A DNA stretch of 64,000 nucleotides from Actinoalloteichus_B caeruleus (lineage in GTDB: Bacteria; Actinomycetota; Actinomycetes; Mycobacteriales; Pseudonocardiaceae), in assembly GCF_000718005.1 (NCBI RefSeq), contig NZ_JODV01000001.1; one strand, 5' to 3'. Below, piece after piece: positions 1 through 9,397 of the stretch. A model generated the notes under the pieces. The model saw only the letters and a program-made list of their open reading frames with translations, was not told the DNA's origin and searched no databases. The position numbers were made by a program, and so were the translations under genes. Position 1 is the stretch's first letter; each line of letters begins with the position of its first letter.

Positions 1-383
1 ATCGTCTCGATGTCGCTGCCCGGGTCGACGCGGTCGTCGACGTGCACCACGTCCGGGTCGTCGAACACGCGGATGACCTGGCAGATCGCGTTGGCCTCCC
101 GGATGTTGGCGAGGAACTGGTTTCCCAGGCCCGCCCCTTCGGAGGCGCCCTTGACGATGCCGGCGATGTCGACGAACGACACCGTGGCCGGCACGGTGCG
201 CTGCGAGGAGAAGATCTCCGCGAGCTTGTCCAACCTGGTGTCGGGCAACGGCACCACACCCACGTTCGGCTCGATGGTGGCGAACGGGTAGTTCGCCGCG
301 AGCACCTCGTTGCGGGTCAGCGCGTTGAACAGGGTGGATTTACCGACGTTCGGCAGGCCGACGATGCCAAGGGTGAGACTCAC
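1..383 (-). CDS. ychF: Redox-regulated ATPase YchF, N-terminal part
   Basis: This is the first 127 codons of an Obg-like P-loop NTPase that runs off the left edge. The translation opens VSLTLGIVGLPNVGKSTLFN with the Walker A motif GLPNVGKST, followed by the NYPFATIEPN switch segment and FVDIAGIVKGAS, all typical of YchF. The family hydrolyses ATP rather than GTP and associates with the ribosome. The GTG at 383 is chosen because family members begin only a few residues before the P-loop. In mycobacteria ychF lies in the same neighbourhood as ispH and xseAB, which supports the identity. The G4 and G5 regions lie outside the window. Confidence 0.95.
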   Translation of the reverse strand, partial: MSLTLGIVGLPNVGKSTLFNALTRNEVLAANYPFATIEPNVGVVPLPDTRLDKLAEIFSSQRTVPATVSFVDIAGIVKGASEGAGLGNQFLANIREANAICQVIRVFDDPDVVHVDDRVDPGSDIET

Positions 384-581
384 GACGGGCCAGTGTACGG
401 ACCACGGGTGGCGTGGCCGCGCGGGGCGGCGGGAGGGGCCGTTCCCCCCGGTGAGCGCCCACGCCGGCCTGGTCCCGGCTGGCCTCCTGACCCCGGTTGG
501 ACCGGCGATGTCGTGGGCACCGGGGCGAGCGGCGCGTTCGACGCGGGCCGCACCGCGACCGGGCGTCGGACGGGTCGCGGG

Positions 582-3539
582 TCAGCAGCCCTCCGGTTCG
601 AGCGACGAACCCTCCCTGCCCCGGCGCACCCGGATCCGGCTGGGGATGCGCTGCCGGAGTTCCTCGACGTGGGAGACGAGGCCGACGACCCGGCCGTCGG
701 CGCGGAGGTCGTCGAGGGTGTTCATCACGAGGTCCAGCGTCTCGGCGTCGAGGGTGCCGAAGCCCTCGTCGATGAACAGCGTGTCGAGCAGCGCTCCGCC
801 CGTCTCGGCGGCCACCACGTCAGCGAGCCCGAGCGCCAGGGCCAGCGAGGCCAGGAAGGACTCGCCGCCGGACAGCGTCTTCGCCGAGCGCACCTGCCCC
901 GAGTAGTCGTCCAGCACGTCGAGCCACAGCCCGCCTCGGGTCCCTCTGCTACCACCCGCGTCGGAGTGGACGAAGGAGAACCGGCCCTGGCTCATCCGGG
1001 AGAGCCGTCCGGTGGCCGCGATCGCCACCTCCTCCAGGCGAGCGGCGAGCACGTAGGACCGCAGGGACATGCGGCGGCTGTTCTGCCCCTGCCCGTTCAC
1101 CACGTCGGTCAGGGCGTCGAGTTCGTCGAAGGCCGCCCGGACGGGGGCGAGAGCGGCGTCCGCCCTCGCCCACTCCGCGCCCAGCTCGGCCAGTTCCCGA
1201 CCGATACGGGCGGCGTCCCTGGTGCCGGCGACCGCGTCGTCGGCGGCGCGCTGGTGGTGTTCCGCCTCCTCGCGGGCGGCGGTGAGGTCGGGAGCCTCGT
1301 CGGGGAGCTCGGCGGCCTGGACGTCCGCCAACCCAGCCCGGACACCCGCCTCCCGCCGGTCGAAGTCCTCGATCGCCGACTCGAGGGCGGCGAACTCCGC
1401 GTCGTCGAGGGCCGCGTCCAGCGCGGCCGGCACCGAGGGGAAACCAGCCCCGGCGGCGGCCAGCTCCACCGCGGAGGTGGCCTCGGATGCCCGGTCCGTC
1501 GCGCTGGCCCGTTCGGCGGCGGCGTCGGCGAGCGTGGAGAGGGAGCCCGCGAGCCCGAGCAGGTGAGCCCGGCGTTCGTCAACGCCGGCGAACCCGGCCC
1601 GGGCGGCGAGCAGGCGCTCGTCGCGGTCACGCACCACCTCGCGCAGGGCGTCGTGCTCGGCTCTCGTGGCGGCCAGCGCCGCCTCCAGGAGGGTGCGGCG
1701 GCCGTGCAGCGCGGCCTGTTCCGCCTCCAACCGGTCCGCCAGGCGTTCCCGGTCCGCCTGTTCCGAGACGACGGACTCCGCCTTGTTCTCCTCGGACTCC
1801 ACCCCCGCCAGCTCCTCGGCGAGGGCGGGCTCCGTCCACTCCCCGAGGCGCTCCCGCAACCGCCGCACCTCGGCGTCGGCGTCCCGGACGGCGGCGATGG
1901 CGACCTGCCGCGCGGCGCCGGTGCGCTCCTCCTGGCTGGTGGCCCGTAGCTCCTCGTCCTCGGTGACCGGATCGGCCCGCGCCTCGGCGGGGGCGGGGTG
2001 GTCGGTGCTGCCGCAGACGGCGCACGGCTCACCTCCGACGAGGCCGGTGGCGAGTTCCGCCGCCATCCCCGCGAGCCGGCGGTGGCGGACGTCCAGCAGG
2101 TCCTGACGGGCCGCCTGGTGGGCGTCGACCCGCTGCCGGAGGAGGTCCTCGGCGGCACGGAGCGCGTCGTCCGCCCCGGGGAGCCCCCGGGCGTCGGCGA
2201 GGAGCTCGGCGAGTTCCCGTCGGCGCAGGCGGAGGCCGTCGAGCCGGGCCGAGGCCGATCGTGCTTCCTCGACGCCGACGCGGGCCTCGGCGAGTTCCGC
2301 CGGGAGGAGCGCGGACCGGTCGGCGAGCTCGGCCAGCTGGTCCTCCTCGACCCTGACCTTTCCCGCGAGCTCGGCCAGGCGCCGGGTGTCGGAGAGCTGC
2401 CTCGCCTCCTCGGACACGAGGGGGGCGAGCGTGCCGGCCTCCTCCCTGGCCCGGTCGGCGGCGGTGCGCGGATCGTCGCCACCCTCGGGCGACCACCCGT
2501 GGGGCACCGCCTCGGCCAGTGCGGCCGCCTCGTCCCGCCTCGCCAGGTCCAGGGCCGCTTCGAGCCGAACCCGGTGTTGTTCGGCGGAGGACACGGGGGC
2601 CGCCGCGCGGGCGGCGGCACGGCGGCGGTGCCAGTCGTCGCGGTCGCCCCGACCCTCCTCCAGGGACCGCCAGCTCGCCTGGAGCTCGTCCCGCCGCTGG
2701 CAGGCCTCCGCGAGGGCACGTGCCCGCGCGAGGGCCTCGGTCGCCTCGTCCCGCAGGACGACCGCCCGCCGCTCGGCCTCCCGCGCCTCGCTCTCGCGGG
2801 CGCGCGCATCCCTCCGGAGCGCGGCGAGCCACTCGGACACCGGCTGCTCCCCGGGTGGGTCGGCGGCCGCGGTCTGGCGGATCCGGGTGACCACCTCGTG
2901 CACCTGGCCGGCGGCCTCGTCCAGGTGCTGGCGGGCGACCCTGCGGCGTTCCCGGAACCAGCGCTCGACGTCCGCGAACCGCTCGGTGCCGAACAGCCTT
3001 TCCAGCAGCTTCTCCCGGTCGGCGGTGTCGGCTCTGAGGAACCGGGCGAACTCGCCCTGCGGCAGGAGGACGACCTGGAAGAACTGCTGGTGGGTCATGC
3101 CGAGCAGCCGCTGGACGGTCCGCCCGACCTCGTCCGCCCGGGTCAACCCCTCGGGAACCCCCTGGCCTCCGGGGTGGTCGAGCCAGGTCAGGGACACCGA
3201 TCCCCGCTGGAGCGTCGTGCCCGCGCCGCGTCGTTTGCGGCGGGTGTACTCCGGGGTGCGCACGAGCCGGAGGCGGTGGCCCTGCACCGTGAGTTCCAGC
3301 CGGACCTCGGTCGTGGTGGTGGCCGGGCTGGTGTCGCAGCGGAGGCGTTTCGCCTCGCCCCGCGCCCCGGGCACCGTGCCGAAGAGCGCGAAGGCCACCG
3401 CGTCGAGCAACGTGGTCTTGCCCGCGCCGGTGTCGCCGTAGAGCAGGAACAGACCATCGGCCCCGACGGCGTCGAAGTCGACGTCGACCCGACCCGGATA
3501 GGGGCCGAAGGCGGTGACGGCCAGTCGGTGCAGCCTCAT
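582..3539 (-). CDS. sbcC: Exonuclease SbcC (SMC-like ATPase)
   Basis: This is the 985-residue ATPase subunit of the SbcCD nuclease, which trims hairpins and blocked double-strand ends. The Walker A motif GDTGAGKTTLLDA lies near residue 36. Two long Ala/Glu/Arg-rich coiled-coil arms flank a zinc hook CAVCG at about residue 506. The ABC signature LSGGE and Walker B LFIDEGFGTLD (about residue 921) close the protein. Its ATG overlaps the end of sbcD by four bases, so the two are translationally coupled. The operon probably starts near the SOS box upstream of sbcD. Length and domain order are normal for actinobacterial SbcC. Confidence 0.95.
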   Translation of the reverse strand: MRLHRLAVTAFGPYPGRVDVDFDAVGADGLFLLYGDTGAGKTTLLDAVAFALFGTVPGARGEAKRLRCDTSPATTTTEVRLELTVQGHRLRLVRTPEYTRRKRRGAGTTLQRGSVSLTWLDHPGGQGVPEGLTRADEVGRTVQRLLGMTHQQFFQVVLLPQGEFARFLRADTADREKLLERLFGTERFADVERWFRERRRVARQHLDEAAGQVHEVVTRIRQTAAADPPGEQPVSEWLAALRRDARARESEAREAERRAVVLRDEATEALARARALAEACQRRDELQASWRSLEEGRGDRDDWHRRRAAARAAAPVSSAEQHRVRLEAALDLARRDEAAALAEAVPHGWSPEGGDDPRTAADRAREEAGTLAPLVSEEARQLSDTRRLAELAGKVRVEEDQLAELADRSALLPAELAEARVGVEEARSASARLDGLRLRRRELAELLADARGLPGADDALRAAEDLLRQRVDAHQAARQDLLDVRHRRLAGMAAELATGLVGGEPCAVCGSTDHPAPAEARADPVTEDEELRATSQEERTGAARQVAIAAVRDADAEVRRLRERLGEWTEPALAEELAGVESEENKAESVVSEQADRERLADRLEAEQAALHGRRTLLEAALAATRAEHDALREVVRDRDERLLAARAGFAGVDERRAHLLGLAGSLSTLADAAAERASATDRASEATSAVELAAAGAGFPSVPAALDAALDDAEFAALESAIEDFDRREAGVRAGLADVQAAELPDEAPDLTAAREEAEHHQRAADDAVAGTRDAARIGRELAELGAEWARADAALAPVRAAFDELDALTDVVNGQGQNSRRMSLRSYVLAARLEEVAIAATGRLSRMSQGRFSFVHSDAGGSRGTRGGLWLDVLDDYSGQVRSAKTLSGGESFLASLALALGLADVVAAETGGALLDTLFIDEGFGTLDAETLDLVMNTLDDLRADGRVVGLVSHVEELRQRIPSRIRVRRGREGSSLEPEGC

Positions 3540-4696
3540 GCGGACTCCCGTGCTCCCGCCGTCTCGGTCAGGGCCTCATCGATCAGCGCCGCCTCGGAGG
3601 CGGATGGCGCGGAGCCCCGGCAGTGCTCGACGAACGACGCGGTGATCTCGCGGTCGTCACGGCCCCGGACGGCCGAGGAGTAGTTCAGCCGGCTCCGTGC
3701 CAGGCCGCCCTCCGGCCGCCACTCGAGGTGCACGGCGTGGGGGAAGCGGCGCTGGAGGCGGCGCATCGCGTCGAGCGGCCGGACCCGGTCGGTGAGCGTG
3801 ACGGAGAGGTAGTGCTCCTCCAGGTCGTGGAGCCCCGGGTCGGCGAGCAGGTCCTCGATCCCCCCGGAGATCGTGGCCAAGGCTCGGGGCACCGGCAGCG
3901 CGTACGACCGCACCCCGGCCAGCCCGTCGGCGTCGAGGTCGACGATCCAGACGGACTTGCGGTGCGCGGTCTCGGAGAAGGAGTAGGCGAGCGGGCTGCC
4001 CGAGTAGCGCAGGTGGTCGGCGAGGACCTGAGGCCCGTGGAGGTGGCCCAGTGCGACGTAGTCGACGCCGTCGAAGACGGAGCCGGGGACCTGTTCGACG
4101 CCGCCGACGCTGATCGGCCGCTCGGACTCGCTGGCCTGCCCGCCCGTGACGAAGGCGTGGGCGAGGACCACCGTCCGGGTGCTCGGTGGCAGCCGCGCGA
4201 CAGCGCCCCGGACGCGGTCCATCGCCTCGCTCAGCACGGCGGTGTGTCCTCGGTGGCCGGTGCCGGCCAGGCCGAGGTGGTGCCGGGCCGGGTCCGGGTC
4301 GAGGTAGGGGATGCCGAAGCAGGCGACGGGACCGTGGGCGTCGGTGAGCACCACGGGCTCGTGGAGCCGCGAGATCCTCGCGAGGACGTGCAGCCCGCCG
4401 ACCGCCGCGAAGTCGGCGAATGCGCCGAGCCGTGACGCGGAGTCGTGGTTGCCGGGGATCACCACGAGGGTCGCGCCGGCGGCCCGCAGGGCGGCGAGGA
4501 CCCGGTGGCACACCTCGACTGCCTCCCCGGAGGGAACGGCGCGGTCGTAGAGGTCGCCGGCGACGACCACCACGTCGACGCCCTCGTCGGCCACCAGCTC
4601 GGCGAGACCCGTGAGCACGCGCTCCTGCTCGGGCAGCCTGTCCCGGCCGTGGAAGGTACGGCCGATGTGCCAGTCCGAGGTGTGCAGGAGGCGCAT
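3536..4696 (-). CDS. sbcD: Exonuclease SbcD (Mre11-type nuclease)
   Basis: This is the 386-residue metallophosphoesterase partner of SbcC. The metal-binding motifs are in order: TSDWHIGRTFHGRD near the N-terminus, GDLYDRA, GNHDS and the late GHLHGPQ. They give the two-metal Mre11/SbcD active site with 3'-5' exonuclease and endonuclease activity. The start ATG lies 69 bases from the centre of a LexA-type palindrome shared with divergent rmuC, so DNA damage probably induces the operon. The C-terminal capping domain is complete. No residue looks missing. Confidence 0.95.
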   Translation of the reverse strand: MRLLHTSDWHIGRTFHGRDRLPEQERVLTGLAELVADEGVDVVVVAGDLYDRAVPSGEAVEVCHRVLAALRAAGATLVVIPGNHDSASRLGAFADFAAVGGLHVLARISRLHEPVVLTDAHGPVACFGIPYLDPDPARHHLGLAGTGHRGHTAVLSEAMDRVRGAVARLPPSTRTVVLAHAFVTGGQASESERPISVGGVEQVPGSVFDGVDYVALGHLHGPQVLADHLRYSGSPLAYSFSETAHRKSVWIVDLDADGLAGVRSYALPVPRALATISGGIEDLLADPGLHDLEEHYLSVTLTDRVRPLDAMRRLQRRFPHAVHLEWRPEGGLARSRLNYSSAVRGRDDREITASFVEHCRGSAPSASEAALIDEALTETAGARESA

Positions 4697-4751
4697 GGCA
4701 CCACGCTAGGACCTCGGGGGCCATCGGTGTCACGCGACCACCCGAAAGCAC

Positions 4752-4767
4752 TCGAACGTGTGTTCGA
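4752..4767. promoter_or_regulatory. LexA/SOS box between sbcDC and rmuC
   Basis: TCGAACGTGTGTTCGA matches the Gram-positive/actinobacterial LexA consensus of CGAAC, four bases, then GTTCG. The symmetry extends to nine-base arms (4749-4757 and 4762-4770). It lies between two divergent DNA-repair genes, 56 bases before the sbcD start and about 170 before rmuC, so one LexA dimer could repress both. The sequence match is direct; regulation is inferred. Confidence 0.85.
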
Positions 4768-4937
4768 GTGCGGAATGGGAGGACTCCGGGCAGGAGTTGC
4801 GCCATGATCGGAGTCGGGGCACGGCCGTCCACGGGGGACACGGCGAGCGGACGCCCACCCGTCCGAGGTGGACGCACGGCCCCACCGAGCACGAACACCC
4901 GCGACCCCCGGTACACGCACTCAGGACGGGAGCACCC

Positions 4938-5966
4938 GTGACATCGGTCGTCATCACCACCGCCGCGGTCGTGGTCGCCGCCCTCCTGGTCGGCGCGCTC
5001 ATCCTCGGCTGGCGGCTCTACGCGGACGCCGTGCGCAGGACGGACGCCGCGCTGGCCATGGTGGAGGCCGAGCGCGACCGGGCAGCCGAACACCAGGCCG
5101 CGCTGCGCCGCTATGAGGTGACCTTCGCCTCCACCAGCGGGCGAGGCGAACTGGGCGAGAGCGTCCTCATCGAGACGGCGAGATCGCTCGGCCTCCGGGA
5201 GGGTCCGCACTTCTCACTGCAGACCGACCTCGCGGGGGGTGGGGCGGCACGCCCCGACATGGTGCTGGCGGTGGGTGACGACCGCCGCGTCCCGGTCGAC
5301 TCCAAGGCCAGCCTCGCGAGCTGGATCGAGGCCGTCGAGGCGGACGACCCCACCCGGCGGGCGGACGCCCTGCGGGTGCACGCGCGCAACATCCGCGCGA
5401 GGGCACTGGAGCTCGCGGGGAAGGAGTACCAGCGGTGGGCGGACGCCATCTACGGCGTGGTGATGTTCGTCCCCTCCGACGCGGCGGTGGTCGCGGCACT
5501 CGACACCGACCCCCACCTGCTCAGGTGGTTGCTGGAACGGCGGGTCTTCCTGTGCGGGCCGACCGGGTTCGGGGTGGTGGCCTCGGCGGCCCTGTTCGCC
5601 TCCACCCAACGCACGCTGGCGGCCGACATGGAACAGGTCCGCCGCCAGTCGGCCGCCGCGTACCGGGCGGCCAGCGGTGCCGTCGACGCCGTCAACCTCT
5701 CCAGCACGCACCTCCAGCGCTTCCTGTCGGCGCGGCGGCGTGAACTCGACGCGTTGGAGGGATTCCGGAACGCCGTGGAACCACTGCGGGAGACGGCGGC
5801 CAGCCCGAGTTCGATCGCGGAGGTCAGGAGGGACGAGAACGGCGTCGCGATGCCGGGTTCGACGGACCAACCTGCCCTGGCCGAGGCGCACGACGCGCGG
5901 ACGGACCGCTATTCGACGGTGGTCAACCCGGACTCATCGACCATTGCGGGCAGCGAGGCCAGGTGA
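4938..5966 (+). CDS. rmuC: DNA recombination protein RmuC
   Basis: This protein of 342 residues has an N-terminal membrane anchor (about residues 4-26), a short coiled coil, and the RmuC nuclease-like domain with PDMVLAVGDDRRVPVDSKAS. RmuC proteins limit inversions at short inverted repeats. The GTG at 4938 is preferred over an in-frame ATG at 4758 because GGGAG (4928-4932) sits five bases before it, and the earlier extension runs through the SOS box and has no family character. The pairing with sbcCD across a LexA box fits a damage-response role. Confidence 0.88.
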   Translation: MTSVVITTAAVVVAALLVGALILGWRLYADAVRRTDAALAMVEAERDRAAEHQAALRRYEVTFASTSGRGELGESVLIETARSLGLREGPHFSLQTDLAGGGAARPDMVLAVGDDRRVPVDSKASLASWIEAVEADDPTRRADALRVHARNIRARALELAGKEYQRWADAIYGVVMFVPSDAAVVAALDTDPHLLRWLLERRVFLCGPTGFGVVASAALFASTQRTLAADMEQVRRQSAAAYRAASGAVDAVNLSSTHLQRFLSARRRELDALEGFRNAVEPLRETAASPSSIAEVRRDENGVAMPGSTDQPALAEAHDARTDRYSTVVNPDSSTIAGSEAR

Positions 5967-6027
5967 GCGGGATGTGAGTTCACGATGGCTCACTAACAAG
6001 CAGCCGGTGACCGATTACGGTGGACGG

Positions 6028-6867
6028 GTGACAGCCGCCCGTGACCGCGAACGCGCGCGCGACTCAGAGCCCGAAGTCGCTGCCGTGCCATGGGATGAAC
6101 GCGCCGCCTTCGGAACCACTCGCGGGCTTCCGTGGTGGGCGGCCCTGCTGCTCGCAGCGGGCCTGACCGGTATCGGACTCTTCCTCGACATCGAAGTGAT
6201 GTCGGGAGGTCCCGGTGTCCTGCTGTGGGCCGGATACATCCTCGGCTGCCTACTGGCGGTCGCTCTGGTGCGTCGCAGAAACCTGTTCGGTCCCACCGTG
6301 CAGCCGCCGCTCATCCTGGCGGTGGTCATGCCCCTGGTGATTTGGCTCACGGGTGGGACGGGCGGCGCCGGCCTCGCCGCGATGGCCTTCTCGCTGGGGT
6401 GGCCCCTCATCAACGGCTTCCCACTGATGGCGGTGACCTCGGCCCTGACGGTGGGAGCGGGATTCGCCCGGTACTTCCTGCTCCAGCGGCGGCCGCCGAA
6501 GACGGACCCGGACGCGGAGGCGCCGGGGACCACGAAGAAGGCACGGCCCGATTCCACGGCCCGCAAGTCCACGAAGGACGAGACCACGAGCTCCGAACGA
6601 TCAGCACGCGCCGCTCGGGGCAAGGCGGGCAGGCCCGCGGGCCGGGAGGGCACGTCCGCCGGCCGGGGCCGCGAGAAGGGCGGAACGCCCAGGAGCGGAG
6701 GAGGACGGTCCGGGGCGGCGGGGAAGACCGCCGGCTCGTCCCGCCGGTCCGGACGCGACGCCGACTCGGCCGATCGACCCCGCCCCCGGCCGAGGAAGGG
6801 GGCGGAGGGGCGGAGCTCGGAGGGACGACGCCGGCCGCCCCGGCCTCGGGACGAGGACCTGGACTGA
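6028..6867 (+). CDS. DUF6542 membrane protein
   Basis: About 279 residues. Four hydrophobic helices (roughly residues 35-150) follow a short charged N-terminus. The remaining 130 residues form a disordered Arg/Lys/Gly/Ser-rich tail. The membrane part matches the DUF6542 proteins found beside ychF and ispH in Mycobacteriales and Pseudonocardiales (the Rv1111c position). The start could also be the GTG at 6007; 6028 is taken because the family begins with a short hydrophilic segment. Function is unknown. The very basic tail suggests contact with nucleic acid or the acidic cell-wall surface, but that is a guess. Confidence 0.75.
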   Translation: MTAARDRERARDSEPEVAAVPWDERAAFGTTRGLPWWAALLLAAGLTGIGLFLDIEVMSGGPGVLLWAGYILGCLLAVALVRRRNLFGPTVQPPLILAVVMPLVIWLTGGTGGAGLAAMAFSLGWPLINGFPLMAVTSALTVGAGFARYFLLQRRPPKTDPDAEAPGTTKKARPDSTARKSTKDETTSSERSARAARGKAGRPAGREGTSAGRGREKGGTPRSGGGRSGAAGKTAGSSRRSGRDADSADRPRPRPRKGAEGRSSEGRRRPPRPRDEDLD

Positions 6868-8075
6868 GCGTGCGCGGCCGCCGCGGCTGAGCACGAGCGC
6901 CCCACCGTCGCGAACGGTCGGTGGGGCCGGAAGTGCCCCTCCCGCGAGCAGGGCTGCGCGGCTCCACGCCTTCCCCCGTCGGGGTCGGTGACCCGGCTCC
7001 GCGCCGCGTGCGTGGGAGCCGTGGAGCCGCCGCCACCCCACGAGGCGGCGCCAGCGGCGGCGATGCGGCGGGTGACCCAGCGCGGAGGAGAACCCTGTCC
7101 AGGGCGGACCACGACGGGCTCGGACGACGGGCACGGCCCCGGACAACCGCGGCCCGCGGAGGGCGCTCCGATGGCAGTGGATTCGGCAACGGCGGCGGGG
7201 ACTCCGTTCGGGGAGAGCGGCCGCGCCAACGCCACGGGCTGGGGAGTCCGGACGTGACCGAGGACGCCGCTTCGTCGGGTCGTCACCGCCACCCAGTCCG
7301 GTTCAGGACCGTCCCCATCGCTCCTCCTGGCAGGATCCGGAGGGTGCGCCTCCGCGTTCCAGGAGGTGGCGTCCCGAGCTGGTGCTCCCTTCCCGGCGTC
7401 GCTGCCCTCCTGGGCCTGGGCCGGCCCCCGGGACTGCCGGTTCGACGGGGCCGGGCGACGGGGCCGGGCGGCGGGGTGGGTCCGCTTCCGGTGTGATCCG
7501 GGTGTTCGTCGTGGGTATCGGGCGAGTCCGGTACCACGCACCCGTCGCGACGCGTCCGAGGTCGAGGCGTCCTCTCGGGGGTGAGGCGTCCGTGCCGGCC
7601 AAGTGGTGGCGACGAGGTCGCGCGTGTACGACGAGGTCTCGGGTGTGGCTCGCCCGGTTCCGGCTGGCGGGCGTGGAGCGGGCGTCCCCACGCGGCGAAC
7701 GGGTCCGGTGCCGGCGCTCAGGAGTCGCGCGGGGGGCTCGCGGACCGGGTCGGGGCGTCCACGTCCGGCGCCGGCGGCACGCCCGTGCTGCCGCCCGCGA
7801 GGTGAGCGGCACGCGCGCGGCCGCATCCGGCCGGGCCGGCACCGGGCTCGAGCCGCGCCCCCGGGTGACGGTCCCGGACCACCTCGGCCCACCGTCCTCC
7901 GGCCTGCCCCTGGCGCGCGGCCTGCCCCTGGCGCGCGGCGAGCCCCAGGCGGCACGGTCCGCGCCCTCCCGGCGAGGCGGCACCGGGAGCCGCTCAGCTC
8001 CCCGCGACGCCGCGACCCCCTGTCCGCCGCCCCGGTCGAGCTGGAGCGGAGTTCACCACGGTGCTGAGGGTGTGG
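6868..8075. other. Gene-free GC-rich stretch
   Basis: These 1.2 kb lie between the DUF6542 gene and the 3' end of ispH. I recognise no protein, RNA or mobile element. Open frames exist on both strands but are low-complexity Arg/Gly/Pro translations of the kind any GC-rich DNA yields, and none has a convincing start. The stretch begins with a terminator hairpin (6899-6927). It also carries an 18-base unit duplicated in tandem at 7901-7936. Confidence 0.55.
6899..6927 (+). terminator. Hairpin after the DUF6542 gene
   Basis: GCCCCACCG and CGGTGGGGC form a perfect nine-base stem around an 11-base loop, 32 bases beyond the stop codon. There is no T run, as is common for actinobacterial terminators. 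Confidence 0.55.
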
Positions 8076-9095
8076 TCAGCGGACGTCGGACATCGCCTTG
8101 CGCAGCTCCCGGGGCAGCGCGAACGCGACCTTCTCGTTCGCGGTGGTGACCTCGTCGACCTGCTCCCAGCCCCGGTCCGCCAGGTACCGCAGGACCTCCA
8201 TGACGAGGATGTCCGGCACGGAGGCGCCACTGGTGACGCCGACGGTCTCGACTCCCTCCAACCAGGACGGGTCGATCTCGTCGGCGAAGTCGATCAGGTG
8301 GGAGTCCTTCGCCCCGGCTCCGAGGGCGACCTCGACCAACCGCTTGGAGTTCGAGGAGTTCTGGGACCCGACGACGAGCACCAGGTCGCACTCGGGAGCC
8401 ATCGCCTTCACCGCGACCTGCCGGTTCTGGGTGGCGTAGCAGATGTCGTCGGAAGGCGGGTCCTGGAGCTGCGGGAACCGGTCCTTGAGCTGCTCGACGC
8501 GTTCCATCGTCTCGTCGACGCTGAGCGTCGTCTGCGAGAGCCAGATCACCTTGTTCGGGTCCCGTACCTCGACCTTGTCGACGTCCTCGGCCCGGTCGAC
8601 CAGCTGCACGTGCTCGGGCGCCTCACCCGCCGTGCCCTCGACCTCCTCGTGCCCCTCGTGCCCGATCAGCAGGATGTCGTAGTCGTCCCGCGCGAACCGG
8701 CGGGCCTCCTGGTGGACCTTGGTCACCAGTGGGCAGGTGGCGTCGATGGTGCGGAGCTGGCGTTCCCGGGCGCTCTCGTGCACGGCGGGCGACACACCGT
8801 GCGCGGAGAACACCACGAGGGCACCCTCGGGCACCTCGTCGGTCTCGTCGACGAAGATGGCTCCCCGCTTCTCCAGCGTCCGCACCACGTACTTGTTGTG
8901 CACGATCTCCTTGCGGACGTAGACGGGGGCGCCATAGGTTTCCAGCGCCTTCTCCACCGTGACCACCGCCCGGTCCACTCCCGCGCAGTATCCGCGCGGG
9001 TTGGCGAGCAGCACACGCTTGCGGGGGGCGTCGCTGGCCGGGGTCGCCTCGTCCTGGGGGGCGGCGTTCTCGTCGGCCGGGAGCTGGGCACTCAT
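8076..9095 (-). CDS. ispH: 4-hydroxy-3-methylbut-2-enyl diphosphate reductase
   Basis: IspH catalyses the last step of the MEP pathway, reducing HMBPP to IPP and DMAPP with a [4Fe-4S] cluster. At 339 residues it shows the three cluster cysteines in NPRGYCAGVDRA, DATCPLV and ICYATQNRQ, plus the substrate-binding SQNSSNSKRL and SGASVPD loops. The ATG at 9095 is chosen because GGGAGG stands just before it; a longer frame to 9287 reads through low-complexity sequence. The divergent lipid-droplet gene and xseA reproduce the mycobacterial lytB2 neighbourhood. Confidence 0.96.
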   Translation of the reverse strand: MSAQLPADENAAPQDEATPASDAPRKRVLLANPRGYCAGVDRAVVTVEKALETYGAPVYVRKEIVHNKYVVRTLEKRGAIFVDETDEVPEGALVVFSAHGVSPAVHESARERQLRTIDATCPLVTKVHQEARRFARDDYDILLIGHEGHEEVEGTAGEAPEHVQLVDRAEDVDKVEVRDPNKVIWLSQTTLSVDETMERVEQLKDRFPQLQDPPSDDICYATQNRQVAVKAMAPECDLVLVVGSQNSSNSKRLVEVALGAGAKDSHLIDFADEIDPSWLEGVETVGVTSGASVPDILVMEVLRYLADRGWEQVDEVTTANEKVAFALPRELRKAMSDVR

Positions 9096-9397
9096 GCCTC
9101 CCACCCTACGGCCGTCGGGCGGCGGGTGTTCCGCCCTGGGGGCACCACCCCACTCCCGGCCGGCCGCCGCGGGGGTCGTGCCGCCGCGCTCGGCTCCCCA
9201 CCGACCCGGCACCTGCCGTGGAACCACCCGCGTTCGGCCGACCGACGCCGGGGGCCCGCCGCCGTGTTCCTGGGCGGGGACCGGCACTGGCGGAGAGGGG
9301 TGGGCGCTCCCCGGATCCGGGGCGCGACCGGTCCCGAAACGGCTGGTCCCCGCGAGGAGAAGTGCGGGCCGGCGGTGCCCTCCGGCAGGCTAGGGGT

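Noticed and set aside
42..1949. Long plus-strand open frame opposite ychF and sbcC
   Set aside because: It is antisense to two unmistakable genes and its translation is low-complexity Gly/Arg/Val; a codon-bias shadow.
7901..7936. 18-base tandem duplication as a CRISPR or regulatory repeat
   Set aside because: Only two adjacent copies with no spacer; a simple slippage product. No CRISPR array was seen anywhere.
6015..7955. 646-codon minus-strand frame covering the DUF6542 gene and the gene-free stretch
   Set aside because: Arg/Pro/Ser-rich shadow of the DUF6542 gene continuing into GC-rich DNA; no domain and no good start.
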